A stretch of 64,000 bases of DNA from NCBI GenBank assembly GCA_039707655.1, contig CM077666.1, positions 303,330,166 to 303,394,165 on the forward strand, given 5' to 3'. This document shows, piece by piece, positions 36,043 through 47,755 of the stretch. The DNA comes from Elymus sibiricus. Taxonomy: Eukaryota; Streptophyta; Magnoliopsida; Poales; Poaceae. The position numbers and the translations under genes are program-made. The notes below the pieces were generated by a model. That model did not search any database and was not told the DNA's origin. It saw only the letters and a list, made by a program, of their open reading frames with translations. How positions within the stretch are numbered: position 1 is the stretch's first letter; the number at the start of each line of letters is the position of its first letter.

Positions 36043-36047
36043 AAATC
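36043..36047. repeat. Target-site duplication of the LARD (right copy, AAATC)
   Basis: Identical to 15404-15408. Confidence 0.92.
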
Positions 36048-36149
36048 AAAGAGGGCAGGAGGAGGCAAAGCAACATACACAAAGTGATATTTATTAAAAA
36101 CTAAGTTATATTCATAACCCTGTGCGTTACATTTTAAAAACCTATGTTC

Positions 36150-36767
36150 TCACATTGTTTCGAAATTCAAATATTTATAAGGCAAGAGGGGATCATTGAA
36201 TTTGGGCGACACCCCTAACTTTGCAGCTAAGCGGGAGGCATAAACTCCTCCATACAAATCACCATTACCCGCAATACACTGCAGCCTACGTGCAACAATA
36301 GCCCCAAGATTATAAAGCTTGCTACCAGTCAAAGCTGTATGAATAAGACTCAGATCAGGGGCGCAAAGTGCACTACAGTCTTGCTTACCAACAACGCATT
36401 TACCATTAAAAAGCGCAAAATACCGAATAGCGGGACAGTGAATGCTAATTATTCTAGCCTGCGTGATTCCCCTATCCTCACCATTGCAAAGGCTATTAAG
36501 AAACAACTCATAATCAGATCTTGGTGGTTCATCTAACGAACCCCAATATGGAATTTTGCATGCATCACAGAATTCTTCTAGAGACATATTATAGGATTTG
36601 TCATAAAGGTGAAATAAAACTCTAAAAGTGCACGGGTGATAATCAAAGTTTTGAGTAAAGGAATGAGTGAGGTTGTAATGCTGTGGTGGCTTATCTGCGA
36701 TAAAGGCAGAGAGCTCGGCATTGTGAACATATTGGTCAAATTCTTCCTTGATGCCTGCACCTAGCAT
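36150..36767 (-). pseudogene. Athila-1 ORF1-like gene, N-terminal piece
   Basis: A 205-codon frame resembling the plant ATHILA ORF-1 family (Pfam PF03078 from memory). Recognisable parts are FRVLFHLYDKSYNMSLEEFC, CKIPYWGSLDEPP and the ILY-type SRLAAKLGVSPKF end. It ends at a TGA (36150-36152), probably a nonsense mutation, since related frames continue and the downstream pieces at 15292-15403 and 1940-1970 remain coherent. The role of this protein is not known. It lies 3' of gag-protease with no RT or integrase between. Confidence 0.75.
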
Positions 36768-37698
36768 GAACTTGTTGCACGGCCATCACCATAATTTTGC
36801 TTCGGCACCTCGCACTGAACTTGCCCTTGGTTCCTCATATGATTGGCGTGCCAAGCTTTCACTTGATGACGCTTCCTAGGGTCTCCTCCTCGAAGAACTT
36901 CTCCGGAAGATATTCATTTTCCAAAGAACAATTTCTGAAAAATTTTAGGCCACAAAATGATATCAATAAAACTTCACAAGATTGATAGCAACTACTCATA
37001 TGGATGTCTAGAGGCTATATCAAGCATTCAAACTACTTGGAACTCAAAGAATTCAACATGCAAGCCCATCTTTAGTAGCACCAAGAGCAGCTAATCATGC
37101 AAAATATAATCCACTGGAGCAAAAACTAATTGGAGCAATGGAGGAGTTACATACCAAGGAGCAATCTCCCAAAACAGTTTCGGAAACGGAGCTCCGAGCA
37201 AAGAGATCGAAAATTTCAGTTTTGTCAGCAAGAACATGAGAGAGAGAGCTACCAGGAATTTTTGCTAGAGGTAAGAGCCGAAGTGAGCGTAAGGTATAAG
37301 TGAGGGGGCCCCTGTGGGGCCCATGAGGTACCTGGGCGCGCTAGGGGGGGTGGCGCGCCCTGGTGCCTCGTGGGCACCTGGGGCACCCCCCTGGTATGTT
37401 CCTAGTGCCAAAAATTATTAAATATTATATTAAAATTCATATCAAAATTTCTTGCATTCTGAGCACTTTTATTTCTGGGCACTTTTTTATTGCACGGATA
37501 AATCAGAAAACAGGATAATCATGGCATTTTATTTTATTTAACTAAAAATAACAGAAAACAAAAAGTGGGTACAGAAGGTTGTGCTTACTAAATTCATCGA
37601 CCCCATGCCCCTCAAAAAGAATCCATTAATAAGGTTGATCAAGTCTTATTAACAAACCATTTCCAAGTAACATGAAACCGAAGAATCTTTGTAAAACA
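36768..37698 (-). other. Athila-1 region between ORF1-like gene and protease, no pol
   Basis: An autonomous element would have RT, RNase H and integrase here. Instead there is about 0.93 kb of non-coding DNA. Part of it, about 37290-37560, resembles a segment of this element's own LTR (compare 41630-41850): a GAGGTACC(T/A)GGGCGCGC and GGTGGCG(C/T)GCCCTGGTGCC block, then ACTTTTATTTCTG and a tail with CAGAAAACA. This suggests that LTR-derived sequence replaced pol. Confidence 0.65.
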
Positions 37699-38330
37699 CT
37701 AGGTTACCTCAACGGGGATATGCATCTCCCCGATAATAAGAGTTTCATATTTATTTTTAACACTAGGTAGAGGGAGTTGAAAACTTCCAATAGTAATTGT
37801 CGGAGTCTTTTCAATAATATGAATACCGTTTACTTGAAATTGTTTCTTCGGAAAGTGCACCGTATGTTCATTACCATTGATATGAAAAGTGACCTTGCTT
37901 TTGTTGCAATCAATAACAGCCCCTGCAGTATTCAAAAAGGGTCTACCAAGGATAATCGACATGTTGTCATCCTCGGGCATATCAAGTATAACAGAGTCTG
38001 TTAGGATAGTAACATTTGCAACTACAACGTGCACATCCTCACAAACACCGATAGGTATGGCAGTTGATTTGTCAGCCATTTGCAATGATATTTCAGTGGG
38101 AGTGAGTTTATTCAAATCAAGTCTTTTATATAAAGAGAAAGGCATAACACTAACACCAGCTCCTAAATCACACAAAGCAGTTTTGACATAATTTCTTTTA
38201 ATGGAGCATGGTATAGTTGGTATTCCTGGATCTCCTAGTTTCTTAGGTACTCATCCTTAAAAGAATAATTTGCAAGCATGGTAGAAATCTCAGCTTCAGG
38301 TATCTTTCTTTTATTTGTGACAATGTCTTT
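37699..38330 (-). pseudogene. Athila-1 aspartic protease
   Basis: The retropepsin-like active site is CDLGAGVSVMP with DLGAG in the DTGA position, as in other Athila-group elements, followed later by IILGRPFLNTAGAVID. The open frame runs 38175-37699. Upstream of it the link to gag is broken by a shift and stops between 38175 and 38378, although homologous peptide phrases (YAKYMKDIVTNK) can still be read there. Confidence 0.82.
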
Positions 38331-38378
38331 CATATATTTAGCATAAGGGGCCATCTTTAAAATATCAGTCAAACGAGT

Positions 38379-40450
38379 TCACAAAAAGACTGGCCTAAGC
38401 ATTTCAGCAAAGCTTTCAAATTCTTCCTCATCCTTTTTCTTAGATGGTTTAGGAGGAAAGGGCATGGGTTTTTGAACCCATGGTTCTCTTTCTTTACTAT
38501 GTTTTCTAGCAACGAAGTCTCTTTTATCATAACATTTATGTTTAGAAGGTGGGTTATCAAGATCAACAGCAGGTTCTATTTCAACTTCATTTTCAGGTTC
38601 TTTTTCATTATCTGGTTGGGTATCCATACGAGCTTCATCATTATTATTATCATCAGGTGGTTGTTCATTACCAGATTGTGTTTCAGCATCAGAAATAGAA
38701 ACATCATTACTATCCTCCAAGGGTTTTTCTACCTCGGGTTCACTAGAAGTATCCAAAGTCCTATCATTTTTCTTTTTCTTTTTCTTTTTAGATGGACTAG
38801 GTGCATCAACATTAATTCTTTGAGAGTCTTGTTCAATTCTTTTTGGATGACCTTCAGGATAAAGTGGCTCCTGAGTCATTCTACCTCCTCTAGTCATTAC
38901 TCTAACAGCATGATCATTCATATTGTTATTCATTTCATTGAGCAATTCACTTTGAGATTTAGCAACTTGTTCTAATTGAGTTTGAACCATAGATGCATGT
39001 TTACTCACACCTTTAACATCATTAGCAATTCTAAATAACAAGTCACTCAAGCGATCAATCATGTAGACATTTCGTTTTAATTTTTTCATAACATTTGCAT
39101 TGAAGTGATCTTGCTTAATAATATAATTGTCAAATTCATACAAGCATTGACAAGGAGGTTTGTTGTAAGGAATATCACCTTCATCAAATTTTATAAGAGA
39201 ATTTACCTCTACTACCTGTGGCGGTGTGTCAAGACCATGTATTTCTTCAATAGGTGGTAGATTCTTAACATCTTCAGCTTTAATACCTTTTTCCTTCATA
39301 CATTTCTTTGCTTCTTGCATATCTTCAGGACTGAGATGTAAAATACCCCTCTTCTTCGGAGTGGGTTTGGGCGGTGGTTCAGGAAGTGTCCAATCATTAT
39401 CATTCTTCAATATATTATTCAATAATTCCTCAGCTTGTTCAATAGTCCTTTTCCTGAAAACACAACTCGCACAACTATCTAGGTAGTCCCTAGAAGCATC
39501 GGTTAGTACATTATAGAAGATATCAAGTATTTCATTTTTCTTAAGAGGATGATCAGGCAAAGCATTAAGTAATTGGAGAAGCCTCCCCCAAGCTTGAGGG
39601 AGATTCTCTTCTTCAATTTGCACAAAGTTAAATATTTCCTGTACGGCACCTTGTTTCTTATGAGCAGGAAAATATTTTTCAGAGAAGTAATAAATCATAC
39701 CCTGGGGACTACGCACACATCCAGGAGCAAGAGTATTATACCATTCCTTAGCATCACCCTTTAATGAGAAAGGAAACAACTTAAGAATATAGTAATAGAG
39801 AATTTTTTCCTCATGAGCAAATAGGGTGGCTATATCATTTAATTTAGTAAGATGTGCCACAACGGTTTTAGTTTCATAACGATGGAAAGGATCAGATTCA
39901 ACCAAAGTAATTAACTATCAACAGAGAATTCATAATCCTTATCAGTAACAAATATGGGAGAGGTAGCAAACTTAGGATCATATTTCATTCTCTCCCTCGT
40001 AGATTTTTCTTTCATTTCAGCAAGCAACTTTATAACTTCATGTCTATCATTACAAGCAAGGATGGCTCTAGCCGTCTCCCTATCAAAGCAATGTTCATGA
40101 GGTGTTTCAACTCTAGTAGGGGAGCTAGGCATAATAGGTGAATCATAATTCTCAAGAGATTCAACATTTTCAATTTCTTTAGCTTTAGCAATTTGTTCAG
40201 TAAGAAATTCACCAAGTGGCACAACATTATCAAGCATAGTACTAGCATCATCATGAGCGTCATTCATAGCAGAAGTGGTATCATCAATAACTTGTGACAT
40301 AGCAGAATTAATAGGATGTGGTGGTGTTGCAAGTTTACTCAAAACAGAAGGTGAATCAAGTGCAGAGCTAGATGGCAGTTCCTTACCTCCCCTCGTCTTA
40401 GAAGGAACGATCTTGGTCTTAGCGTCTTTCAGATTCTTCGTAGTGATCAA
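38379..40450 (-). pseudogene. Athila-1 gag
   Basis: The N-terminal part (40450-39911) starts MITTKNLKDAKTK. The capsid part (39905-38379) has the retrotransposon gag block KLFPFSLKGDAKEWYNTL and YFPAHKKQGAV in its first 110 residues. A charged region follows, with a Lys run and then an acidic stretch, and the tail ends FAEMLRPVF. The two frames differ by one base; a single T appears to be missing near 39916. There is no clear zinc knuckle, as is common in Athila gag. It would form the particle. Confidence 0.85.
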
Positions 40451-40490
40451 TAGATATAAATCCCAAGTGACTTAGCAAATAAAGCTATGC

Positions 40491-40508
40491 TCCCCGGCAA
40501 CGGCGCCA
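40491..40508 (-). other. Athila-1 primer binding site
   Basis: The element strand reads TGGCGCCGTTGCCGGGGA, complementary (as I recall) to the 3' end of tRNA-Asp, the usual Athila-group primer. Eleven bases separate it from the LTR. Confidence 0.88.
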
Positions 40509-40519
40509 GAAAAAGGTCT

Positions 40520-41932
40520 TGATAATCCACAAGTATAGGGGATCGCAATAGTTTTCGAGGGTAGAGTATTCAACCCAAATTTATTGATTCGATACAAGGG
40601 GAGCCAAAGAATATTTGCAAGTATTAGCAGTTGAGTTGTCAATTCAACCACACCTGAGACTAAATATCTGTAGCAGAGTGATCAGTAGCACAGTAGTATG
40701 ATAGTTTGGTAGCAGTAGCAATAAGAGTAATAGTAGCAGTGACGGTAGCAGCAATAGTAATAGCAATTGTGACAGCAGTAGCAACATTAGTAACTTAGCA
40801 AGAACAATATGTGAAGAACTCGTAGGCATTGGATCGGTGATTATGTTGGATAACATTCATCAGGTAACAGTCATAACCTAGGGCGACACAGAACTAGCTC
40901 CAATTCATCAATGTAATGTAGGCATGTATTCCGTATATAGACATACATGCTTGCGATAAGAACTTGCATGACATCTTTTGTCCTACCCTCCTGTGGCAGT
41001 GGGGTCCATAAGGAAACTAAGGGATATTAAGGCCTCCTTTTAATAGAGAACCGGAACAAAGCATTAACACGTAGTGAATACATGAACTCCTCAAACTATG
41101 GCAATCACCGGAAAGAATCCCAATTATTGTCACCTTGGGGTATGCGGATCATAACACATAGCAGGTGCATATAACTTGCAAGATTGGATCAAGAACACAA
41201 ATATATTCATGAAAACATAAAGGGTTCAGATCTGGAATCATGGCACTCGGGCCCTAGTGACAAGCATTAAGCATAGCAAAGTCATAGCAACATCAATCTC
41301 AGAACATAGCGGATACTAGGGATCAAGCGCTAACAAAACTAACTCGATTACATGATAAATCGCATCCATCTCATCACCGTCCAGCAAGCCTACGAAGGAA
41401 TTACTCACTCCCGGCAGTGAGCATCATGAAATTGGTGATGAAGGATGGTTGATGATGACGATGCTGGAAGATCCCCTCTCCGGAGCCCCAAACGGACTCC
41501 AGATCTGGCCTCCCGATGAAGAACAGGAGGTGGCGGCGGCTCCGTATCGTGAAACGCAATAAAACATCCTCTCTTATTTTTTTCTCTCGAATTGTGAATT
41601 TATCGCGTTGGAATTAGGGTCAGCGGAGCCACGTGGGCCCCACGAGGTACCAGGGCGCGCCTAGGGGGGTGGCGTGCCCTGGTGCCTTGTGGGCACTGGG
41701 TGGCCCCCCTCCAGTAGGTTTTGGCTCCAGTATTTTTTATATATTCCATAAAAAATCTTCAAAAAGTTACATCCAATTCCAAGAACTTTTATTTCTGCAC
41801 AAAAAAAACAACACCATGGCAATTCTGCTGAAAACAGCGTCAGTCCGGGTTAGTTTCATTCAAATCATGCAAATTAGAGTCCAAAACAAGAGCAAAAGTG
41901 TTTGGAAAAGTAGATACGACGGAGACGTATCA
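40520..41932 (-). repeat. Athila-1 5' LTR (Sabrina-like)
   Basis: 1413 bp, from TGATACGTCTCCGTCG at 41932 down to GGATTATCA at 40520. The other LTR is outside the window, so age and target duplication cannot be read. The five bases just outside are CCAAC (41933-41937). Confidence 0.88.
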
Positions 41933-42089
41933 CCAACCAACCGGCTAGGTGAACTCGCCACGTCTCGTGCAAGGGGCTCGATCGATGCGTCTCGACTCGT
42001 TCTACGTATCGCGCGCGCGGCAGCAACGGGCACGGTTCATCGAGAGGCAACCCAATACCGGCTACGTCTCGCACATACGGGGGGCTCGA

Positions 42090-42199
42090 CCGGCTTCAGT
42101 TAGCAGCGAAGGAATTGCTCGGCTTCAGTTAGCAGCGAAGGAGTCGCTCAGGTTCAGTTAGCAGCGAAGGAATCGCTCGGGTTCAGTTAGCAACGAATG
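42090..42199 (+). repeat. CACTA subterminal tandem repeats
   Basis: Four consecutive units of about 28-30 bp, each containing TTCAGTTAGCA(G/A)CGAA followed by a GCTCGG-type end. Related units occur on the other side of the solo LTR (46283-46350, GGTTCAGTTAGCG and variants). Arrays of subterminal repeats are the transposase binding sites in CACTA elements. Confidence 0.7.
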
Positions 42200-42204
42200 G
42201 ATCG

Positions 42205-45200
42205 TGTGACACCCTGGTTTTCGCTCCTTGTTTTTTTCGCGGGATTTGACTCCCGTCTTTTTTCGATGTTCTGGGATTTTCTCTCGCTCTTGGGTATATG
42301 AAGATGGTCATTTAGTCTTGCCTTTCCTATCCAACCAGAGACTCTCTCCAACCCAACCTTGCCACCGAAGCCCTACCTTCCAAGTTACCGGAAGGGAAAC
42401 CCTAATTCCTTCCGTTACAAAGGAACCCCAATTTCCTTTGATCTGTTGCCTCCCAAACTTTTCCCAGTGATCATCCCACATCTATAAACCCTGGATATGC
42501 AAAAATATTGCCAAGTCATTTGCAATATTTTTCATTTAAAATTAATTCCTTTTCCTGCTGCTTAAAGGAATTAAATCCAGGAAAATATCTATCCATCTCC
42601 AAAGTTCATGAAAACTTGTGGAGATATTCTTCGAGATCATATTGAGCTCCAATAAAAATATTGGCCATAATTAAATAAGGGAAAATGCCTTTTCCTATTT
42701 AAAGCCAATATTGCAATTTGGGCACTTTCCAAAAGAGCTACCATTTTGGTAGCCAGGAAAAATCCCAAATAATTTGTGGAGCTTCTCCTATCCATATCTT
42801 CACCATTTCCATCAAGAACCCAAGTTCCACAGATCAAATTATCTTCCAGTTCTTGTTTCTGGATTTATTTTGAGGTTCTGAAGCAACTATATTTTATATT
42901 GCTTCAAAAATTCTCAAATTAATCCAGGCCCTCACATTCCCTATATGATGTGAGTATGCAAAAATTCACATCATTTCATATAGCCAATTTCTCCCAAAAA
43001 TTCCATCTAGTTTCTGTCCAGATTCAAGATCTGTGAAGGAAGTACCACTTTGGCATTTCCAATTGAGCTGAAATTTTTCCAGCACCTTCATATCTCCAAA
43101 TCATCAACCTAAACCAAAATTCAGCTCATTTCACCAATCCAGATGAGTGCAGCTTCAAGGTCATGTTTTTGGACCAGATTTGGCATTTCAAAGGAAGTAT
43201 ATGCAAATGAGGTCCAAATGCCGTCAAATTTGGCAAGCACCTAGTCCTTCCTACCACATTTCCCTGTGACAAATTTTCCAGCTCATTGGCATCTCTGTCT
43301 GACCACAACTTCCTCCCCAAGTTTCTATCTAGAAACTGTTCTGGATCCTCTTGATCACTGTGGAGCCTTCCTGGTCCATCCTATATCATATCTTACCTAT
43401 TTGACCAGTGCCTGTTGTGTTTGACAAGGTGTTGGGTCAATTCGTGCGCCAGAGAACGTTTTGGCGTGGTGACCACGCAGTGGCTACGCAGAAACGGCGC
43501 TCTGCGCGACACATCGCGTCGGACGGCCAGCTCCGGCGGCCGTACCTTTGCCATTTTGTGCCGACTAGCTTCCTCTCTGCCGCGTGCCCCTTCTAGACCC
43601 TTCTCCCCCTCCCCATTCTTCCTCCTCACGCCACGGCAGCCGCCGCCATGGCACTGTCCTTCTCGTGACCCCTCAGTCGCCTCCCCTACGCTGTCCTCTT
43701 CCTCCCTGAGCCGTCCCCTCCTCCTGCTCCTGCGTCAGGTCGGCCGCTCCCCGACGCCCAGCTAGCCGCCAGCCACCGCCTGAGCCATCGCCTCCGAGCT
43801 CTAGGACGACGGCCACCTCATCGCCACGGCCGTGCCTATCCATTGTCTCGGCCAGGCTATAAATAGCCCTCTCCCGAGCCCCTCCCAGCACCGCAGCCCC
43901 CTGTCCACCCTCCTAGCTGCTCCCCGACCAGTCACGTGAGCTCGAGGAGCTCTTCTCGTTGCCCACGGCCATCGCGGCCGCCGCCGAGCTCCTCTCGAAT
44001 TCGCCCGCCTCTGGCCCTCCCTGCCTCTCCCGAGCCCTCCTCTGAATGCGCCGCTCGCCGCAGATCACCTTCGCCTCCTTACCCAGCCGTTTTCCCCACC
44101 GGAGTCCCCTCCACCGGCCGGAGCCGCCGTCCTCGGCCGCGCCGTGAAGTCTCAGTTCCGGCCGTCCTCAGCCACGGCCGAACCCTCCTCTGGATTCGGC
44201 GCTCTCTGGCGACCGTGTCGGTGGCCTCGCCCGCCCGAAAGGCTCGCCGGAGCGTCGCCGGCCACCGGAGCCCGATCTCTCTATGGGGGCATCGGGAAAG
44301 GCAGAGGAGGAGGAGGAAGAAGGAGAGGGAGGAGAGAGAAGATGGTGCGGGCCCCACCTGTCATCGGCTGAGGTCAGGCCCCGCCCCTGCCACGCTGGAT
44401 AAGTGGTGGCGCACTCGGCGCGCTTGCGTTTTTCTTGCGGGAAAACGTATTCCGCTGGAGTGCGCGACCCGCCGAGCTACCAGGGACCCCGTTGGAATTA
44501 TTCTTTTTACAGATAGGTCCCTGATAGAAAAATCCTTATATCTTTTCATCCGTAACTCTGAATCAGGTGATTCCAAAGCCCACTTCTTCAATTCGTCGAG
44601 CCCGTTCCGATGGAGTCATTTTCATAATGTTTCCACACTGTGAAAATGACCGTTTTGCCCATGCCCTATATCAGCCCCTCCGAGAGAGAATCCTTTTCGG
44701 CGAATTCTTCCGCGAGGTGATCGCACTTCTCCCCGGAGTATTCCTCGACCCCCAGGCAAGCCGACCATCTGATATATGCCCTGAAGCATTGCTCTATGTT
44801 ATTCTTGCGTGTTTAATTAATGTTTATGCCTGTGTTAAAATTAGTTAAACTCCTGCTAGTTTGAACTTGCTATTTACATTACCTGCTATTGCTCATCATG
44901 TTACCGCACTAGTGTCTCGTTGTAATGCATATGGAGATAGGTTGTTATGTTTTCATAGTTGTTATATCATGCATGGTTATGGTTATTGCAATATTAAGAA
45001 ATGTGACTTAATGACAACAACCTCCTCCGTCGACTGGATCGAGTCATAGTGCCACCTATCCGGACTTACCCGTGCAGCCACATTTGCCGGTATGGGACGG
45101 TCCTGACTTTGTCTATTGTCTTGTCTCTTGTCGGTACCACCAACTAGGGAGGGTTATGCGTGTGTGCTGCCCTGATCAGGTAGACGCCGATAATCCTGTG

Positions 45201-46272
45201 AGCCCAGTTTGTTTATGTGCGCACGTCCCTGTTTGGGACAGTTTTGTTTGGCCACGACGGTGGCAGGTGTCACTGGGTGACACAGGGGCCACCCAGGACA
45301 TGACCCTGGGAGGGTATGATTGTCGGTGGGACCGTAAGAGTGCCGGGCAATAGACCGAGTTTTGTTGGAGTAGCACTGGTCCACCCGAATGGGAACATGT
45401 ACTAAAGTACAAGGCCAGGCGCTCCATGGTGTGGGTAAAGTGCACAACCTCTGCAGAGTGTAAATCTATTCGAATAGCCGCGTCATCGGTCATGGACAGT
45501 TCGTATAGGCCCCTATTTGGTCTGTGTCGAGTCTGGAGGAACAAACCTTATAATGTTATTGCTAAGACTGAACCAGAGTAAGGTTTATCAGACTTGCAGT
45601 GCAGATGCATGAACATCAGATGATGTCAGAGGTCTAATTGCTAGCCATGTGATGGCTATGAGATGAGCGGTTGGATGACCGCAAAGTCTGGATCAGACTT
45701 GAATCATGAGAATATTTGGAGTATGGATTATTTACCTGATATACTTTACTTTACTGCATTTACTTTAGTAATTATCATGCTAGATAATCCTGCTATAACA
45801 TGATGATTAATGCTGCTAGATGATTAAACATGCTAGATAATTCTGCCATAACATGACAATTAATACTATTAAGATAACAAGTGCATGCTTGAATGCCATG
45901 GATTGCTTTGCTTGGTGTATATGTTGGTATGGTTTGCTTGTGAGTACATTCAAAAGTACTCAGCGACCTTCAATGTGGCCAGGTTCACCTAAGGATCCGA
46001 CGTTCGCTAGCGAGGAGCCGGTGTGTTCGCGGGCTAGAAGAGTAACCCAGTCAGATCCCTGTGGATTGGAGCCGCACCAAGAGCATGCTGCCTTAGATAG
46101 AGCTTTTCCGCTGCCATCACCCTTGTATTATACCATGTAAGACTTATATATCCATTAATAGAAATGCCTGTGTTCATGATACTTTTTGTAAAAGCGCATG
46201 CCAGAGTGATTTTCCTGGGCTGGTATGTGCGGCGACCGTCTGGCTACAGTGGTATTCAGGCAGGGCGCCACA
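42205..46272 (+). mobile_element. Solo LTR of a LARD-family element
   Basis: 4068 bp with the same start (TGTGACACCCTGGTTTTCGC) and end (GGGCGCCACA) as the LARD LTRs and colinear similarity throughout, but more divergent, with a TATAAATAG at 43858-43866. It is flanked by perfect GATCG duplications (42200-42204 and 46273-46277) and has no internal domain, which is the signature of recombination between the two LTRs of one insertion. Its GC-rich section holds chance frames (for example 43936-44643). Confidence 0.92.
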
Positions 46273-46703
46273 GATCGATCGGCTTCAGTACGTAGCTAGT
46301 GCGATCACTCGGGTTCAGTAAGCAAACGCCTCGCTCGGGTTCAGTTAGCGAACGCCTCACACGCACACACGCGTACGAGAGAGAAACGCGCAAACCACAC
46401 TGCATCGCTCGGCCCCGACCACCCACCGTAACCGGGAACTCCCCGAAAATTTCCTTGCCCTCACTTCTCCCATGATTTTTTACATCATGGACGGCCCAAA
46501 GAATGTCATGCGGCTGCGTCGCCGGCCTGCCCAGGATGAAAAGCCCATTTTCTGTCATAATTTGTGGTCATAGAAGTAGGAGCTCACCACATCTATGATG
46601 ATACGTGTTTTTGTCACAATTATTGTCATAGAAGTGTCACAACCATGACAGAAAAAGTTTTCGTTCGGGCCATAATGTCACGGATGTGTCTTTTTTTGTA
46701 GTG

Positions 46704-47552
46704 TCTATTGTTGAAATTATTTCTTGAGACAAAATTCACATCAATAGCATCATTATTTTGTTCAATCAAAGTAGACAATGGCACATCACTAGGATCAATA
46801 TGAGCATTTTTACTAGCAACCAATTTCAATAAAGCATCCATCTTATCACTCAAAGTATTAATTTCTTCAACGGAGTTTACCTTCTTACCAGTTGGAGTTC
46901 GTTTGGTGTGCCATTGAGAATAATTTGCCATAATATTATCAAGAAGTTTTGTAGCTTCTCCCAATGTAATTTCCATAAAAGTACCACCTGCGGCAGAGTC
47001 TAGCAAATTTCTAGAGAAAAAGTTTAGTCCCGCATAAAAATTTTGTATGATCATCCATAAATTCAAACCATGAGTTGGGCAATTTCTTATCATTAATTTC
47101 ATTCTCTCCCAAGATTGTGCAACATGTTCATGCTCAAGTTGCTTAAAATTCATAATTTGATTTCTTAAAGAAATAATCTTAGCGGGAGGAATATACTTGG
47201 TAATAAAAGCATCCTTACACTTATCCCAAGAAGCAATACTATTTCTAGGCAAGGATGAAAACCAAGTTTTAGCATGGTCTCGTAGTGAGAACGGAAATAA
47301 TTTTAATTTGACAATATCATTATCCACATCTTTCTTCTTTTGCATATCACAAAGTTCAACGAAAGTATTTAGATGGGATGCAGCATCTTCATTAGGACTA
47401 CTAGAAAATTGTTCTTTCATAACAAGATTAAGCGAGGCAACATTAATGTCACATGACTCCGCACTAGTGGCGGGAGGAGCAATAGGAGTACTAATAAAAT
47501 CATTATTATTAGTATTGGAAAAGTCACACAATTTTGTATTTTCTTGAGACAT
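46704..47552 (-). pseudogene. Athila-2 second gag, truncated by CACTA
   Basis: The gag frame starts MSQENTKLCDFSN at 47552 and runs through the capsid block (KLFPFSLRDHAKTWFSSL) to IDVNFVSRNNFNN, then crosses into CACTA terminal sequence. The frame stays open to 46626, giving a chimeric tail of about 26 residues that does not belong to gag. The part present is almost identical to the first gag (53605-54258) and lacks its TGA. Confidence 0.88.
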
Positions 47553-47726
47553 TGCGACAAAGCAAGCAAACTAGCAAACAAGCAAATAAATATTTTTTGT
47601 GTTTTTGTAAAAAAAATTAGAAGTGAGGGAGATGAAAACGAGAGGCAAATGCAAATAAAAGGCAAATAAAGTAAATGCAAGTGAATGATAATTTGTGCGA
47701 AGGTACTGGGTAATTTTGATGATGTC

Positions 47727-47744
47727 TCCCCGGCAACGGCGCCA
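47727..47744 (-). other. Athila-2 second primer binding site
   Basis: The minus strand reads TGGCGCCGTTGCCGGGGA, identical to the Athila-1 PBS and eleven bases inside the LTR at 47756. It is the better preserved of the two Athila-2 sites. Confidence 0.85.
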
Positions 47745-47755
47745 GAAATTCTTCC

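Larger units (their letters stand above)
1..41932 (-). mobile_element. Athila-1: Sabrina-like gypsy element, interrupted twice, 3' end outside window
   Basis: This is a minus-strand Athila-group LTR retrotransposon in three pieces: 36048-41932 (5' LTR, PBS, gag, protease, part of an ORF1-like frame), 15292-15403 (middle of that frame) and 1-1970 (end of the frame plus 3' non-coding region). The 5' LTR begins TGATACGTCTCCGTCG, which I recognise as the start of the very common Triticeae Sabrina-type LTR. The pieces are separated by Tat-1 and by the LARD, each with a 5-bp target duplication, and the ORF1-like frame continues from piece to piece. No RT, RNase H or integrase is present, so the copy is non-autonomous. 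The 3' LTR must lie left of the window. The family name is from memory and only moderately certain; the Athila grouping is firmer. Confidence 0.85.
41933..46703 (-). mobile_element. CACTA transposon end with subterminal repeats, interrupted by a solo LTR
   Basis: The minus strand starts at 46703 with CACTACAAAAAAAGACACA, the classic Triticeae CACTA terminal inverted repeat. Short TATGACA/TGTCATAG-type motifs follow, then GC-rich DNA. Two pieces remain, 46278-46703 and 41933-42204, separated by the solo LTR. Both contain repeats of the form CGGGTTCAGTTAGC(A/G). No transposase is visible in the window. Because Athila-1 begins exactly at 41932, the rest of the CACTA element probably lies beyond Athila-1, left of the window. 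The interval given includes the inserted LTR. Confidence 0.82.

Noticed and set aside
38472..38975. 167-codon plus-strand frame opposite Athila-1 gag
   Set aside because: Phe/Ile-rich antisense of a Lys/Glu/Asn-rich coding region, a typical shadow frame.
42090..42199. Regular repeats with short spacers resembling a CRISPR array
   Set aside because: The whole unit repeats with no unique spacers, the source is a plant genome and the context is a CACTA subterminal region.
43936..44643. 235-codon plus-strand frame in the solo LTR
   Set aside because: Ser/Arg/Pro-rich chance frame in GC-rich LTR DNA, not preserved in the LARD LTRs.
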